64,000 bases of DNA from Pinus tabuliformis (Eukaryota > Streptophyta > Pinopsida > Pinales > Pinaceae): the NCBI GenBank assembly GCA_031772625.1, contig CM062815.1, positions 118,428,989 to 118,492,988 on the forward strand, written 5' to 3'. Under the pieces are notes generated by a model. It ran no database searches. It was given only the letters and a program-made list of their open reading frames with translations, and had not been told where the DNA came from. Below, in pieces: positions 26,037 to 39,357 of this stretch. Position 1 is the first letter of the stretch. Each line of letters begins with the position of its first letter. The translations under genes were made by a program, and so were the position numbers.

Positions 26037-27495
26037 TGATGGGCCTCTAAATTAGGCATAAATTAATGCCCGTGCCTCGAAATTAAACATAAATTAAGGC
26101 CTATCACCATCCTTCAGCACATTAAACCTCTATTTTTTGCATTATATAATGTATTTTTAACTTTAATATATTCATTAGGAAGGTTTATGAATAATTGCAT
26201 ATTTGTGCCTAATATTATTTATTTTTGTGGAATATTATGAGAATATTGGGCAGATTATGAAGATTTGGAGGAGGAGATAATTTAGGGACTTGCTCCCTAC
26301 TATAGGAGGATCAATAACAAACAATAAATCAACAAGATATTATGGAATTATGGCACAGATTTTGGAACTCTAATGATTGAGAAAATCTAGGAATGTGTTA
26401 TGTGCCATTTAATGCAGATTCCTAGTATTGGGGACCAGATCCACTAATCAAGGGACTTTTGTGGGGAAAGCTTCCTCCTTTCATGGGGAATGATTCCTAA
26501 TAATTTCTTATAAGTACCAAGTTGAATTTTCCTCTAGATATAGATTTTGATTAGTCTTCTAGTGGAGAGAACTTGTATTTGTGTAGCTCCATTGTATTTT
26601 CTTGCAGGGATGTAATTGTATTGATGAAAATAATGAAGATTGGTGTCATGTTCAGCTTCTAAATATTGTTCTCCTCCATAGGTCTCTGGGTTTCCTTGGG
26701 CTTGGCCATCCCAAGAGCCTCAAAGCTCTTTTGTATCATTTTCTTTTCTTCTTGTCACTTTTTTATTCACATGCATCTCTTGTTTTTATTTCTTTCTATT
26801 TATGCGTTTAGTATTAATGATTTGTTATAGGATTGGGTTAAATGGTTGATATAAGTTCTTTTATAGGATCACAAGCATAATTTCATCCTTTGAAAAGCAC
26901 TGAAAGCTCATAGTAATCATTGAGATACTTGGATTACTTTCTTATTCCCAAATCTAGATTTTTGGAACTCCTTTGTGGCAAAGAGCAGTAAATTTCTGCT
27001 ATTTTTTAGGGCATGTTAACGAGCTTCAATCAAGTTGGTTCCACTTGCATTATGTCACAAAAACATTCTAGTTCATAACAAAAATTACCCCACTATATTT
27101 TCACTTGATTAGGTTATGAATTTTATAGATTTACTAGCACACTAGTTCTCGAATTTCTAGACTTTCGACTAGTAATTTTGTGTTATTTTTTAGCATGCGT
27201 TAGCAGAGGCCTTTTTGAGTGATTCCACTTGGAATGGGGACCCAAGACATCCTAATCAATAAAAGTATTTGTCCCAACCAATTTGGATTTGATTTTCTTG
27301 GTCATTTGATGAATTATAATTTTGTATAGTAAATCTGTAACATTCAGGGGATCATGTAGGAGAACTAGGAGATCCTGTAGGAGAACTAGTAGAGAAATAG
27401 TACATCCTGTAGCAGCATGTTTTGAGCCCAAATTGAGAAAAATCATCATTGAAGTTGGTATTAGGTCCCTACTTGACCTCCAAGCCATCAAAATA
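26037..27495 (+). mobile_element. 3' LTR of the gag-only element, left part
   Basis: It starts TGATGGGCCT directly after the polypurine tract and is colinear with the 5' LTR until Copia-2 interrupts it at 27496. The rest resumes at 50371. Confidence 0.9.
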
Positions 27496-29175
27496 TGTTA
27501 AAATTGGCAACTAGGGCCAAACTCCATGTGGGTCATCTTATTAATGGAAGCTGATATTTTTCTTGGATCCCTCTCATCGATAGGTGTAGGATCGATCTAA
27601 ATATCATCCAATTCTGATAAGTATTCATGGAGATTTGAATTTATTTGTGTTATGGGACAATTCATCAAGGTTGGCCAACAACCAAATAAACCCCATTTGT
27701 GCTTAACGTTTTAGTATAAATAGAGGTGGCCTTCAAGTCATTTTCAACACACTTGTCTTTGGGTTTTAGTAGGAGGAGAGATCCTAAGGGATAACATTTC
27801 CCTAATATAGAGGGTAGAAGCTAAAACTGTCAGAACTGTCAGGAACTGCCGGAACTGTTGGGAATAGCCGGAACTGTCGAGAATAGCTAGAACTGCCAAG
27901 AATAGCCAGAACTTCCGGGAAAAGCTGGAATTGCTAAAACTACAGAGAATAGCCGGAATAGCCAGAATTTCCAGAACTGTCGAAACTATCAGGAACTACC
28001 AGAACTGTTGGGAATAGCTGGAATTGCTGGAACTTCCAGAACTAGCCAGAACTACCAGGAAAAGCCAGAACTACCGGGAAACGCTGGAATTGCCAGAACT
28101 ACCAGGAATAGCCGGAACTGTCGGAACTGCTGGAACTGCCGGGAACTGCTACAACTGTCGGGAATAGCTGGAATTGTCTGAACTACCAGAATAGCCAAAA
28201 TTTTCGAGAACTACCAGAACAACTGGAATAGTCGGATCTGCCTGAAACTGCCAGGAACAGCTGGAACTGCCAGAACTGTTAGGAACTATCGAAACTGCCA
28301 CAACTGCCAAAACCGTCGGGAACTACCGAAGCATCTGTCTCCGAAGGAGAGTTGCATGCAAGGGACAACTAACTAACATTGGAACAAATGTATGGTACTT
28401 AGCAGCAAGTACACCAAGAATGCAATGTTACATCAAGCATGCAAGGGACAACAAAATAATATTGGGACAACAGCATGATACTTAGTGTAGCAAGCAAGCA
28501 AGAATTCGTATAGCTAGCATGCAAGGGACAACTAGCATGAAACAAGAAGCATGCTAAGGACAACAAGCATGCTAGGGACAACAAGCAAGCAAGGGAAAAC
28601 AAGCAAGCAAGGTGCAGCCAGCACATAGGTCAGTATGGAAACATGGTGCAACAATGGCACATAATGTAGTATAGTGATGGGTACAATCATGATTAATGAA
28701 GCATGATGAGATGCAACATAGTGATGATGGGTGTAGCATGCTATAGCACAGTGAGGTGCAGCATGATAATGAAATGCAACACAATGATAGGTGAAGGAGT
28801 CACCTTGGAGAATCAATTGAAGCAGCATGTCTTCAACTGATCTCATGTATCATCTTCTTAGAGATGATCTATGCTCTTATCTAGATAATTCAAAGTGTTG
28901 ACTTCTGTTGTAAATGTACTATCTCTCTCTCTCTTTGCTAAACTATTGAAGAACATATAAGAAAAATTAATCAAAGGTTCCCCACATTGGGGTTTGTCCC
29001 TGGCTAGCGCCACATCTTGTGTCCTCTTGTCTTGGCTTGTCTTCTGCAATTTATGTTTATGTTCTATCTGTAGTTTACTTTAATGCTGATGTGATTGCTA
29101 ATCTGGAAAAGGTATTGAGCTAACTATGAAAATTGAAATAAATTGCTCTAAGCATAGAACATACCTAAAATAACA
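27496..29175 (+). mobile_element. 5' LTR of Copia-2, with internal minisatellite
   Basis: It starts TGTTAAAATTGG and ends AACA before the primer site. TATA box at 27715-27722. The middle (about 27830-28345) is a degenerate minisatellite made of GGAACTGCC and GGGAATAGCC-like words. After it come a TCTCC-GAA-GGAGA hairpin near 28338 and runs of CAAGCAAGCAAGGGACAA (28500-28620). Its outer ends match Copia-1's LTR. Confidence 0.88.
27830..28345 (+). repeat. Minisatellite within the Copia-2 5' LTR
   Basis: About 500 bp of degenerate 9-10-bp words alternating between GGAACTGCC and GGGAATAGCC types. The same block is at about 49068-49600 in the 3' LTR, so it was part of the element before insertion. 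Confidence 0.85.
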
Positions 29176-29187
29176 TGGTATCGGAGC
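29176..29187 (+). promoter_or_regulatory. Copia-2 primer binding site
   Basis: TGGTATCGGAGC follows the LTR end directly and is close to the initiator tRNA-Met site used by Copia-1. Confidence 0.85.
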
Positions 29188-29269
29188 TGAGGTGAAGACA
29201 ATGCTGAAGCAAGGGTGAAAGAGGAATCACCGAAGACAGTTGGGAAAGGAAAAAAATATCAGTTGATTC

Positions 29270-30970
29270 CTCATCCCTCTTCAAATTCACCAAGGGTGAA
29301 ATCGAAGCAAAGAATATTATTAGAATGGTGCAGCATAATATGGCCTACCTAAAGATCACTTCATTGGGAAGACCAGATCTCAAGGTATGAAGAATCAAAT
29401 GTTATTTTTGATAAGATAAAGAAGCATTATCTTTTATTGGCCCTCTCCTTCAGATTCTTTGGGAATATGGCTTATTGATCATAGTTCTTCAAGGCACCTC
29501 ATCGGATAGAAGGGTGCTCTCTCAAATTTGGTAGAGACGGAAATAACCGTGGGATTATACTTGGAGTCGATGCCACCTATCCCAAAAAGGGTGTAGGATG
29601 TTACCCCTCAATTGAATGAGGGTAACTCAATTCATTTACAGAATCTCTTTTATGTACCTGATCGCAAGAAGAACCTGGTGTCCATCTCAGAAATGGAAGT
29701 CAAAGATTTCAGGGTGGCATTCATCAATGGAAAGGTACGTGTTAAAAAATAGAACTTTTTCAAAGATGTTTTTGAGTTCAAGGTTGTATCAAGTTGTAAG
29801 AAGTCCACTGGGGACCATGTCCATTGACACATAGCACTGGAGGTCTATGAGTCAGATGGTGACAAGGATTCCTGAATTCAAAAAGAGCATTAAAGTACAT
29901 GTTTGAGATGTACTGAAGGAAAATCTTACAAGGGGACCATTCCCCTCATGTAGCAGATCCACGGGTTGGGAACAACCCGAGGGGTTTGAGATTCATGATT
30001 AGGAATCTCACGTATGTAGGTGGAAGAAAGCCCTCTATGGTTTGAAACAAAACACCCCAGGCATAGTATGAGAGGATTGATAGTTGTCAGATGAAGCTAA
30101 GATTCACTAGGAGTGAAACCGATCCAAACCATTACCCGAAGGTTGTGGATGATAGACCTCTCATACCGCACCTTATGAGGATGACATATTTCAAATAGGT
30201 GCAAACCCTCTCACTTGCAGAAGTAAGAGGGAGTTCGATTCCGGATGTGGAATGGTAAACTGCAAGCCTGTGACTACCTCGAGGATCTTAACTTTCAGAA
30301 GTTATATGGTGAGATGCTAGACCAGATTTTGGAAATGTCTCTGAGTTTCATAAACTCATTTTCATTGATGTTCTTAGTGAACTTTCGTCTGGATATGTTT
30401 TGGAATTAGCATGGTGAGCTCATATTTGGTTGAGTCTCACTAGATTGGTTCTAAGAATCTTCTGAGATATCTTCGGGGCACAACCTCTCATGGATTGAGA
30501 TACACTGCCGGAAATATGAAACTGCATGATTATTCGAATGCTGATTGGGCAGGCAGTGTGGAGGATCACTAGAGCACTTCCCAGTGATGGTTCTCTTTGG
30601 ATTTTGCTTCGATATCATGGATGAGCAGGAAGCAGAAGTCAGTTGCTATAAGCACCGCTGAGACCGAATACATAGCTACGAGTATGATCTCGTGTGAAGT
30701 TGCATGGTTGTAGAAGCTCTTAAGTGAGTTGTTTGTACACATGATGAATACCACTGTGATTCTCTGTAACAACCAGAGGGGGGATTTAATTATTGAGGAA
30801 TCTTGTATTCGATGATTGCTCCAGCAGATAGACATCAGATATTGCCTTATCTGGGATATGGTAAGTCGATGATCGAGGAGGCTCCTTCACATTGAAACTA
30901 ATGTAAAGGTTGCAGATGTTTTGTCAAAGCCCTGGGGAAAGGTCAAATCTGTGACTTTCTCGAATGACTT
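29270..30970 (+). pseudogene. Copia-2 pol remnants
   Basis: Only scattered Copia pieces can be recognised: a protease-like SSSRHL segment near 29460-29500, a short stretch like the segment after protease (LYVPD, near 29645), pieces like RT around 30000-30250, and RNase H near 30530-30960 with DWAGS, the TAETEYIA-like segment and ADVLSKP. Much of gag, integrase and RT is gone and the remainder carries many breaks. Confidence 0.75.
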
Positions 30971-31456
30971 GGATTCATTGAGAGACCTTCTTATAAGGGT
31001 CCTGTATTTTGCATGCATTGAACTTTAGGAGCTGTGGTGGGCTTAGGGTACTTACTAGAGCAACATACGACCACAGGGTGACTCACCCTCCCCTGGTGGT
31101 GTGCTACTTACAGGATGACAGGTTCAACCTTCCCCTTTGATATCCTGTGGCGACTATGGAGCAGGATGATTAGTTCTCCTGTGGGCCGGGATGATTAGTT
31201 CTCCCGTGGCAACTGTGGAACAGGATGATTAGTTCTCCTGTGGGCCGGGATGATTATTTCTCCTGTGGCAACTATGAAACAGGATGATTAGTTCTCCTGT
31301 GGGCCAGGTTGATTAGTTCTCTCGTGGCAACTGTGAAATAGGATGATTAGTTCTCCTGTGGATCGGGATGATTAGTTCTCCAATGGTGACTTTGGGGCAG
31401 GATGATTCATTCTCCTATGGACAGGATGATTAGTTCTCCTATCAAGGCATCCTACT
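30971..31456 (+). repeat. Copia-2 3' tail, left part, tandem 60-bp repeats
   Basis: Five or so units of about 60 bp, each with GCAGGATGATTAGTTCTCC and TGTGGGCCGGGATGATTAG, run from 31148 to about 31450. They match the tail repeat of Copia-1 (10575-10760). The tail is interrupted at 31457 and resumes at 48288. Confidence 0.85.
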
Positions 31457-32901
31457 TGTTAGTGCTTGGATCTACCTCAGGCTGAAGGAAGGCAGGTCTA
31501 GGGTAACATCAAACCACGTTAAACCTAGTATCTAGCCCTACCAGGTCAGGAGAGGGCTCTCTCCTTGTCAATATCAATTAGGATATTAGCAATTAGGGCT
31601 TGAGATGAATGAATTTAATGTAGATTTTAGGCTAGGTATAGTAGCTCAGGGTTTCTAGTTTGATTTTTAGGTTTTGGTTGCTGCATCAATTGGAGAAGGC
31701 AGATTGGGTCCAGGAAATCAACTCAGGGATACCATCATGTTCTATGGGATGAGGTAGAAAAGATTTTATGTACTAGAAATATATTAAGATGGTAGATTAA
31801 GACAGCTGAGGAGTTGAGGAGGGCATAAAGAAACTATGAATCCTCTTCAAACAATTGAAAACATTGAAAACCAAATGCATTCCCAAGATTCACCTTGATT
31901 CACTTAGTTTTAGAAGATAAAGATGGATTTGGATACATATAAAACATAAGAAAAACTCATTACAAAGAAGAAACAATACATAAACTCACTATCACAAGAA
32001 CCCCATAAAATTAGCTGTGAAACCTGGTTTTATTCCTTGCCAATCTGCTAATACAAATGTTCAATGAGTGTCACCACTTCCACCAAAGTCCAACCTTTAC
32101 AAATGACTGAAAAAACACATGATATAGACATCCAAACCACTTATGCTATCCATCAGGGGTCGAATCCAAGAGATAAGGGACTGTTTCAACCATATCTAAA
32201 CTGGGAACAAGAAAATAGGCAGTGGAACAACTTGCCTCTAAAACTAAGGAAACTGATACATTCAGTTTTAAACCACTTTTCATTGATGTATCTACCCCCT
32301 CATGTCATTTTACATCAAATTTACATCATATTACATCATTTACCATGCAAAATTTACCAAGAAAAGAAGAAGAAGTCAACTGCTAAAGAAACTAGGCGAA
32401 TTTTGACTTTTAGGCAAAATTGACAAAAATTTGCCTGATGCGCAGCGCCCTGAGCCTGATGCATAGCACCGCTTCAAGGCTACTTTTGGAGGCCTTCCAC
32501 TCATCCAAATCAAGCCCAAGATAGCTTGTTGGAAATCCCTGCCTATCTAGTTTCTAGAACACTTTGAATTTTCTGATTTGGAGGTCATTTTCCCCCTCAA
32601 AAGTGGATTCTCCCAAGACTGGTTCCTGTGTGTCCAAAAAGTGGCAGAGAGGGCACTTTTTGAGTGTTTTTTTCCCTTTTGGTGGCCAAGATCTCCTCCA
32701 AATTTGATGAAATTTTCTGGGTTTGGGTTTTTTTTCATGCTGAATCCAAAACTACAAGCCATTTGGCAAAAGAGTGAACCAATCCAATGCGCAGTGCTGG
32801 TGGCACTGTGCATCCACTGGAATTTCCTGTGTTGCCTAATTCAAAAAATCAAAATTTACAAAATTTTTCCAAAATCTGCCCAGTTTTGGCTCAAATGTAC
32901 T

Positions 32902-33390
32902 TCATTGGTTACTTTTTTGGGCAAGTGTAACATCAGCCAAGATCTCAAGTTTTTCACCCCTCTTTTTGCTTCTTAAGGCCCTCCTTAATCTTGCCTTAAG
33001 GTGCTTAATTCTCATGTTACCTATCCTATTCTGGGTCAAGTAATGGTAGGCCATATGCCTAAGCATCTTTTTGTCTCTGTTGGCTTTCTTTAGAAGACCC
33101 TCAAGGTGGATATTTACCCTCTCAAGCCATATTTCTCTCTCATTAACCACTTCTTGTTCAACTGGAGTCAAGGGAACCAGATGCTTCTCTACCATTTCAC
33201 AAAAATCAAAACATGACTGATGTCTGAAGCATGTGGTGGCTAGTGGGCAAGCAAGGAGTTCACTCATGCTGATAGGTTCCTCCCTGATGATTTTTCCACC
33301 TTTGTGAGGCTTCCTTTGCTGCACATTTCTTTCTCTTGAGCTATCACTAGGAGTGTCTTCTTCAAAATCTGATTCACTGCCTCTTTCCAT
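32902..33390 (-). CDS. Open frame of unknown function inside the probable solo LTR
   Basis: A 162-codon open frame with credible protein composition: an acidic, Ser-rich start (RGSESDFEEDTPSDSS), a central segment with two Cys and several His/Phe, and a long basic, probably helical C-terminal half (HLKARLRRALRSKKRG). I recognise no family, signal peptide or membrane segment. It ends close to a set of TGCGCA-type repeats. The minus-strand DNA upstream in the element (46588-48287) is rich in AAACCCTA-like boxes. It could be a captured host fragment or an element-specific frame, or chance. It belongs to a fossil and I assign no function. Confidence 0.3.
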   Translation of the reverse strand: MERGSESDFEEDTPSDSSRERNVQQRKPHKGGKIIREEPISMSELLACPLATTCFRHQSCFDFCEMVEKHLVPLTPVEQEVVNEREIWLERVNIHLEGLLKKANRDKKMLRHMAYHYLTQNRIGNMRIKHLKARLRRALRSKKRGEKLEILADVTLAQKSNQ

Positions 33391-33469
33391 GCTTGTCTCT
33401 ATGAGATAATATGGTGATGATATGGTAAATAATGGATAATAGGTGGGAACAAAAAGGTGAGTATGAAGA

Positions 33470-34528
33470 TGTAATATCCAATTTCAAAGATTTTTCCCAA
33501 AACCCCAGTAAACTCCAACCAAATATGCACAAATAATATAATTACCAGGAAACTCAAAAACATATAATAATATAAGCATGAAATATGAGCAGATACTTGA
33601 GAAATGCAGAGAGAAATGCTAGAAAATTGTCGTGCTGCTGCTACTGCTAGAAATCAAATGTGGATTTTTGGCTGTTCTCCTCCTCAGAAAATGCTGAAAC
33701 TCTGGAATCCACCCCTACTCAGAAAAACCAAGAAAAACCCAGAAATATTTTCTGAAATGGTCGACCCCTCAAAATCGTCCCCTTGGGGAATCACGCAATC
33801 CCTCAAGGCCCTGTGCTGCCACTGAGTAGAATCCTCCAAAATACTGCCTGAAACTCTGCCAAACCCCTCCAATATGCAATAGTTGATCCCTTGCTCAATA
33901 TCCCAGCTCAACTCCTCCACAAATCCTCAACCCGGAAATGCTCCTAGAAGAACTGCGTCCCTCTCTCTCAAAATTGCGCAGTCTCCCAATGCTCAGCTCC
34001 ACCTCAATGCCAAAGATCAAAACTACTGCAAAAATATTGTTGAAAATACCTTGCCCAAGTAGGCACTCGAAGTTCCCCAGGGCTAAGGGTGAGATCTCCG
34101 AACGGAGACACTCAGTGCACTAAACAGTGCTATAGACAGGCCAAACAGCCAGCGTGCTCCAAGTCAAAGTGACTAGCTCAAATGCTCATACTAGAATGAC
34201 AAGATGAGGGGGCTCCTCTCTCCTTTATAGCATTGGCCTCTCCCAATCCCAAGGCTCACCTCCTCCAACATAATCCCCTCTTGCCACATGTTCCCTTTCC
34301 ATTTGCACAGTCCCTCTAAGACTTTGCGTGGGCCCCATCACTGCGTGGTCCTTTGGCCCCCCTTGGCTCCCCTTTAAGTCACAATATTGTGCTACTAGGA
34401 AGTGACTTTTATTCTAAAAGTGAGTTATGTCCCCTTTTCCTCACCTTTTTATTTACAAATAACTATAGAAGGAAAAATTGAGCAAAATTGAATATTCTAA
34501 TTAGCCATGGCTAATTAGGAATATTATA
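33470..34528 (-). mobile_element. Chromovirus 3' LTR (leftmost)
   Basis: Plus-strand coordinates run from TGTAATATCC to the TATTATA end. It is somewhat shorter than the other two. It carries a minus-strand TATA box (CTATAAAG, near 34224-34231) and a perfect 22-bp palindrome at 34497-34518 next to its U3 end. Confidence 0.9.
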
Positions 34529-37500
34529 GTCTCCCCCAACAAAATGTTGCATGTCCTCAAGCAACTGAAGTGATGGATGCTACAAAATTTTCTCACTCTC
34601 CCAAGTGGCATCCTCATCCAGTAAATTCTTCCACCTCACCAAGAATTCCTGAACCGTCCTGCTCCATAGCTGACTCTCCCTGGTATCAATAATAGCCTCT
34701 AGCTGCAACACCAAATGCCCCTCATCATCCGTGGGTGGTAGCTCATCTGTCACTGTCACATGTTGTCCCAATGCCTTCTTTAGGCATGATACATGGAAAA
34801 TTTTATGAATCTTGCTGCCTTGGGGCAGCTCCAACTCATATGCTACCTGTCCAATCCTGCGTATCACCCTGTATGGCCCATAAAAGCGGGACTTGAGCTT
34901 TTCAGCCCCCTTCTACTTCAATGACGAGTGTCGGTATGGCTGTAATCATAGGTAGACCAAGTCCCCTACCTCAAACTATATCTCCACGCGACCCCTATCA
35001 ACATACAGCTTCTGCTGGTTCTGTGTTGTAGCCATGTTATCCTTGAGAGCTCGGAGAATATCCTGACTCTCTTGGATCCAAATCTTGGCTCTCGAAGCCT
35101 TACTAGCACCAAACATCACATCAACAAAAGATAAAGGATGATATCCATACAAAGCATAGAATGGTGACATACCGATGGACATATGATGTGTAGTGTTGTA
35201 GTACTACTCCCCCAGATGCAGCCACTTCAGCCATGCTCGCTGTTGTCCACTGACATAGTTACGCAAGTAGCCCTCCAGCCACTTGTTAACTATCTCTCTC
35301 TGCCTGTCCCTCTATGGGTGATAACCGGTACTCGGTGTCAACTCCATCCCCACCAACCGAAAAACCTCTTGCCAAAATCCACCCATGAACGGCTGTCCCT
35401 GTCACTGGTGATGGTCTTGGGAAGACCATGTAACCTGAAAATCTCTTTGAAGAACAGCTCGGCCACCTGCATTGCTGTGTAGTGTGCGGATATGGTGAAA
35501 AAGCGTGAGTACTTTGTCATCCGATCAACAATGACAAAGATGCAATGCTTGCTATGTACCATGGGCAACCCTATGATGAAGTCCATCGAAATACAGTCCC
35601 ATTTCCCCTCCGAAATGGGAAGAGGCTGCAATGGTCCTACTGGATGGTTCATCTCCCCCTTGTTTCTCTAGCAAACATCGCACTCCTAGACATGTTGGAG
35701 TACGTCCTCCTTGAGGCCCTTCCATGAGAACCTCTCTCTAATGGCCCTGTAGGTTTTGGTAAACCCCTGATGACCTGCCAATGGTGAATCATGTGATGCC
35801 TGAAGTATCTTCTTCTTGAGCTGAGACCCCTCAGTCAAGAAGATCCGGTCCCTATAGTAGATGATCTCATTGACCACCTTGTACCTATCATCCACCACTT
35901 TCCCATCCAGAACCTCACATGCAAATCTGTCCTTGGAGTACTCTACTAAGAGTCGAGCCCTCCAGTCTACATCCAAGCTCATAAGAGACAACGTGGCTGG
36001 CCTACATGAAAGGGCATCTGCTACCACGTTGTTCTTACCCTTGACATACTCAATGTCAAATTCATATGCTTGGATCTTGCTGATCCACTTTTGTTTCCTT
36101 TCCTGTAGCTACTTCTGCTCCAAAAAGAACTTGAGGCTGTTCTGATCAGTCCTCACCCTGAACTTGTTAACCACCAAATACTGCCAATACTTAGCCAATG
36201 CATGCATGATGGCCAGCATCTCCTTGTTGTATATATAATACAACCTCTCGTGCGGAAGGAGCATCTGGCCCTCAAAGGCTATAGGGTGACCTCCCTGCAT
36301 CAACACTACGTCGATCCCCTCTCCCGACGCATCACACTCCAAAACAAATGGCTACATAAAATCTGGAAACATAAGCACTGGGCAGCTGATCATAACCTCA
36401 TTGAGCCTGTCAAAGGCTCGCTGCGCTGTATCCGACCAAATAAATGCCCCCTTCCTCATCAAATCTATCAGGGATGCAGCAAGCTGTGAGAAACCCTTGA
36501 CGAACTTTTGGTAGTAAGTACAAATGCCAATGAATCCTCTAAGTTCCGTCACGTTTCTTGGCTTCGGCCAATCTCTGATGGCCTTGATCTTCTCCTCGTG
36601 GACCCTCACTCCATCCACTCCTATGATGTGTCCCATGTATAACATCTCCATCAACCCAAACTCACATTTGGAGAGCTTGGCATATAACTGCTACTCCTCC
36701 AAGATGCGTAATATTGTCTCAATGTGCTGGAGATGCTCCTCCCAAGTCCTGCTGTAAATGAGGATATCATCAAAGAACACCAATACAAACTTCCTTAAGT
36801 GACTGTAGAATATGTGATTCATGCAAGACTGAAATGTAGTTGGGACATTGGTTAGCCCGAAGGGCATTACCAAAAACTCAAAGTGCCCATAGTGACACCT
36901 GAAGGTGGTCTTGGGAATGTCCTGCTCCCTCATGTGAATCTTATGGTACCCAGATCTCAAATCAATATTTTAGAAGAACCGTGCTCCTCTCAATTCATCC
37001 ATCAACTCATTGATCCTGGGTATGGGGTATCTATTCTTCAGGGTCTTCTTGTTCAAGGCCCTGTAGTCAATTCACATCCTCAATGTGTCGTCCTTCTTCT
37101 TCACCAACACCACGGAAGAAGCGAAAGGACTCGTGCTCGGCCGAATGTGCCCAAGAGCCAGCAACTCCTGAATGGCCCACTCAATCTCATCCCGATAGGC
37201 CTTTGGATGCCTATAGGGGGTAGTAATCACTACCTGTATGCCTTGCTCAAGCTCAATGGTGTGCTCAAACCCCCGGTCCGATGGCTGTCTCGATGGAATC
37301 TCCCCAAACACTATGGCATACTATTCAAGGATGACCTGTATCTCTAGGTGCACCGTCTGCCTTGTAGTCCCTACCTCTGATGCATGTAGCTCCACTGCCC
37401 ACTATACGTCTCCCTTCTGGAAGACTGCCTCCATCCAATGAGCTAAAACAGTCTGAGGCGGGTATGTGTGTTGCTCCCATATCTTCTCATTCCTCCCTGT

Positions 37501-39357
37501 CTTCTCATCATCCCTCTCCATCTCTAGGGCCTTCCAATCTATCGTGACCTTCCCTAGAGTGATGAGCCACTGAACACCCAGTACTATTTTGGTGTCCAGA
37601 ATATTGACCACGAAGAAGTGGTCAGTCAGTGTGTAGGTGCCCATCATCACTGATAACTCTGGAACATAACGAGCACACACCATGGTCTAATCTCCTGGGA
37701 CCAAAACTGAAAATCCATCGAAGCTCTTTGTCGGTATACCTCTCTACTCAACCATCTATGCATTGATGAAGTTGTGGGTGGCTCCACATACTGTCCCCCG
37801 TATGCGCAACATCAAATACTTGGGAACTCCTCGCAATGCTATAAGGGCTCCTCCGGTAGGTGCAAAAGCTGCACCGCCTATTGCTGGTGGTGGAGGTGGC
37901 AAGGGACCCTACATGGCATGACTATCTCCTACCTCCACATCATCCTCCTCATCCTCTTCCCCGCTGCTCTGGGAAAAGACCTCAATAAAATGTGCTTTGC
38001 CAGTAACACATCTATGTCCTGGTGCCCACGGCTCCTAACAGGTGAAGCACAACCGCTTCTTCTTCAACTCCCTCCTAGCATCATCATCAATATGTACTTG
38101 TCCTGGATTCCCCTTTGGAGGTAGAATCCTCACATCCTTCCCCTTAGGCTGAAAATTCTGTCACTAGGGGTAAGGTGTCTGGGTCCTGGGTAAGATATCC
38201 TGTAAGTCCCGAGTCCTGCTAAATCATCCTGAAGGGTGGTTGGTCTAGCGGATCTGACTAGACCTCGAAGTGGCTCTGCTAACCCCTCAACATACATGTA
38301 GATCCTCCGTGCCATGGATAGATCTGGCACCATCACTGAAACCCTCAAAAAGTCCACAATGTAGGGATCTGGGCTCCCTATCTGTTTGATCCTCGTCAGC
38401 TCAACAAAGTGTTGTTCCGGATCCCTCCGGTCAAACCTCTCCATCAATCTCCTGGTGAACTCGGCATACGTCGTCACTGTGGAATGCTCGAGTGTAACCA
38501 TCCCATGGAACCACAAACCCTGGGCCTCACCATCCAAATGTAATTTCGCTACTTTGATGGCCTCTGTCTCTGACATCTGGTTAAGGTGGAAATAGATGTC
38601 CAGCTTATCCACCCAAGACCTTGCCGAAGTGTTTGATGAGCCATCAAACGTAGGCAAGTGAAATCTACTAGCAATGTGGTGGGTGTCTCCATCATGATAA
38701 TGTCGGTATCCTCTGTGATCGTCACGGGGTCTACTATCCCACTGGAGCTAAACAAAGTCTCTGAATGAGAGAGCATCCCTGAACTCCTACCCATAGGCCT
38801 GGTACTTTGCAAAATAATCGCCCATATGACTAGGCTCTGCCTCCTGCTGTGCTCCGCCCCTGTATCTGCTCCTAGGAAAGTGGGCATGGTAGAGCATATA
38901 GGGGCATGTGAGGCCACTTGTTGAGTAGTATCACGCTGAGTGGCACCCTGCTCTGGCAAATGGTGAGATGCACCCGATCCCTCTCCAACCTGGAAAACTC
39001 ATGGTCTCTCACATTGTCTAGCCTCCACTGCCGTGAATCTCTGCCCCATCTCCTCGATCTGCCTCGACAGATCCTGCACTAATTTGAGGAGCATGTCCGC
39101 AAATTTCTTCCCGTCATCATCTGCCATCGGATCCTCCTACTCTGCGTCCACCATAGGCTCCTCCTATCCTGCGTCCACCACAGGCTCCTCCTATTTTGTG
39201 TCCACTATTGGAACATAGTCTCCCTCTCCGTAGGTGTTCTCCAACCTACACCCAGTCTCTCTGTATCTCCTACCTCTGTAACAGATGTAAGGCTTTTCCC
39301 CTGGTGTAATATATTACTAGCTCCACAGGCTGAGCCAGGTCTATGCTATGATACCAC
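34529..39357 (-). mobile_element. Chromovirus interior A (gag-pol with chromodomain)
   Basis: On the minus strand, from right to left: primer site TGGTATCATAGC near 39345-39356; gag near 38960-38130 (PTFDGSSNTSARSWVDKLD start, retrotransposon gag helices); a CFTC...HRC-type zinc knuckle near 38075-38000; protease near 37740-37400; RT near 37320-36690 with VKKKDDTLRM and FDDILIYS; RNase H near 36440-36110 (ECDASGEGI); integrase near 36030-34970 with the His/Cys module, FIIGLP and SDRD motifs; chromodomain near 34870-34580 (EFLVRWKNL...DATWES); polypurine tract near 34540-34529. Protein order RT before integrase fixes Ty3/Gypsy. It is broken in many places. Confidence 0.9.

Noticed and set aside
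35183-37441. Plus-strand open frames across the chromovirus interior, and similar ones at 41255-44138
   Set aside because: They lie opposite the recognisable gag-pol domains on the minus strand and have no family features; they are shadows.
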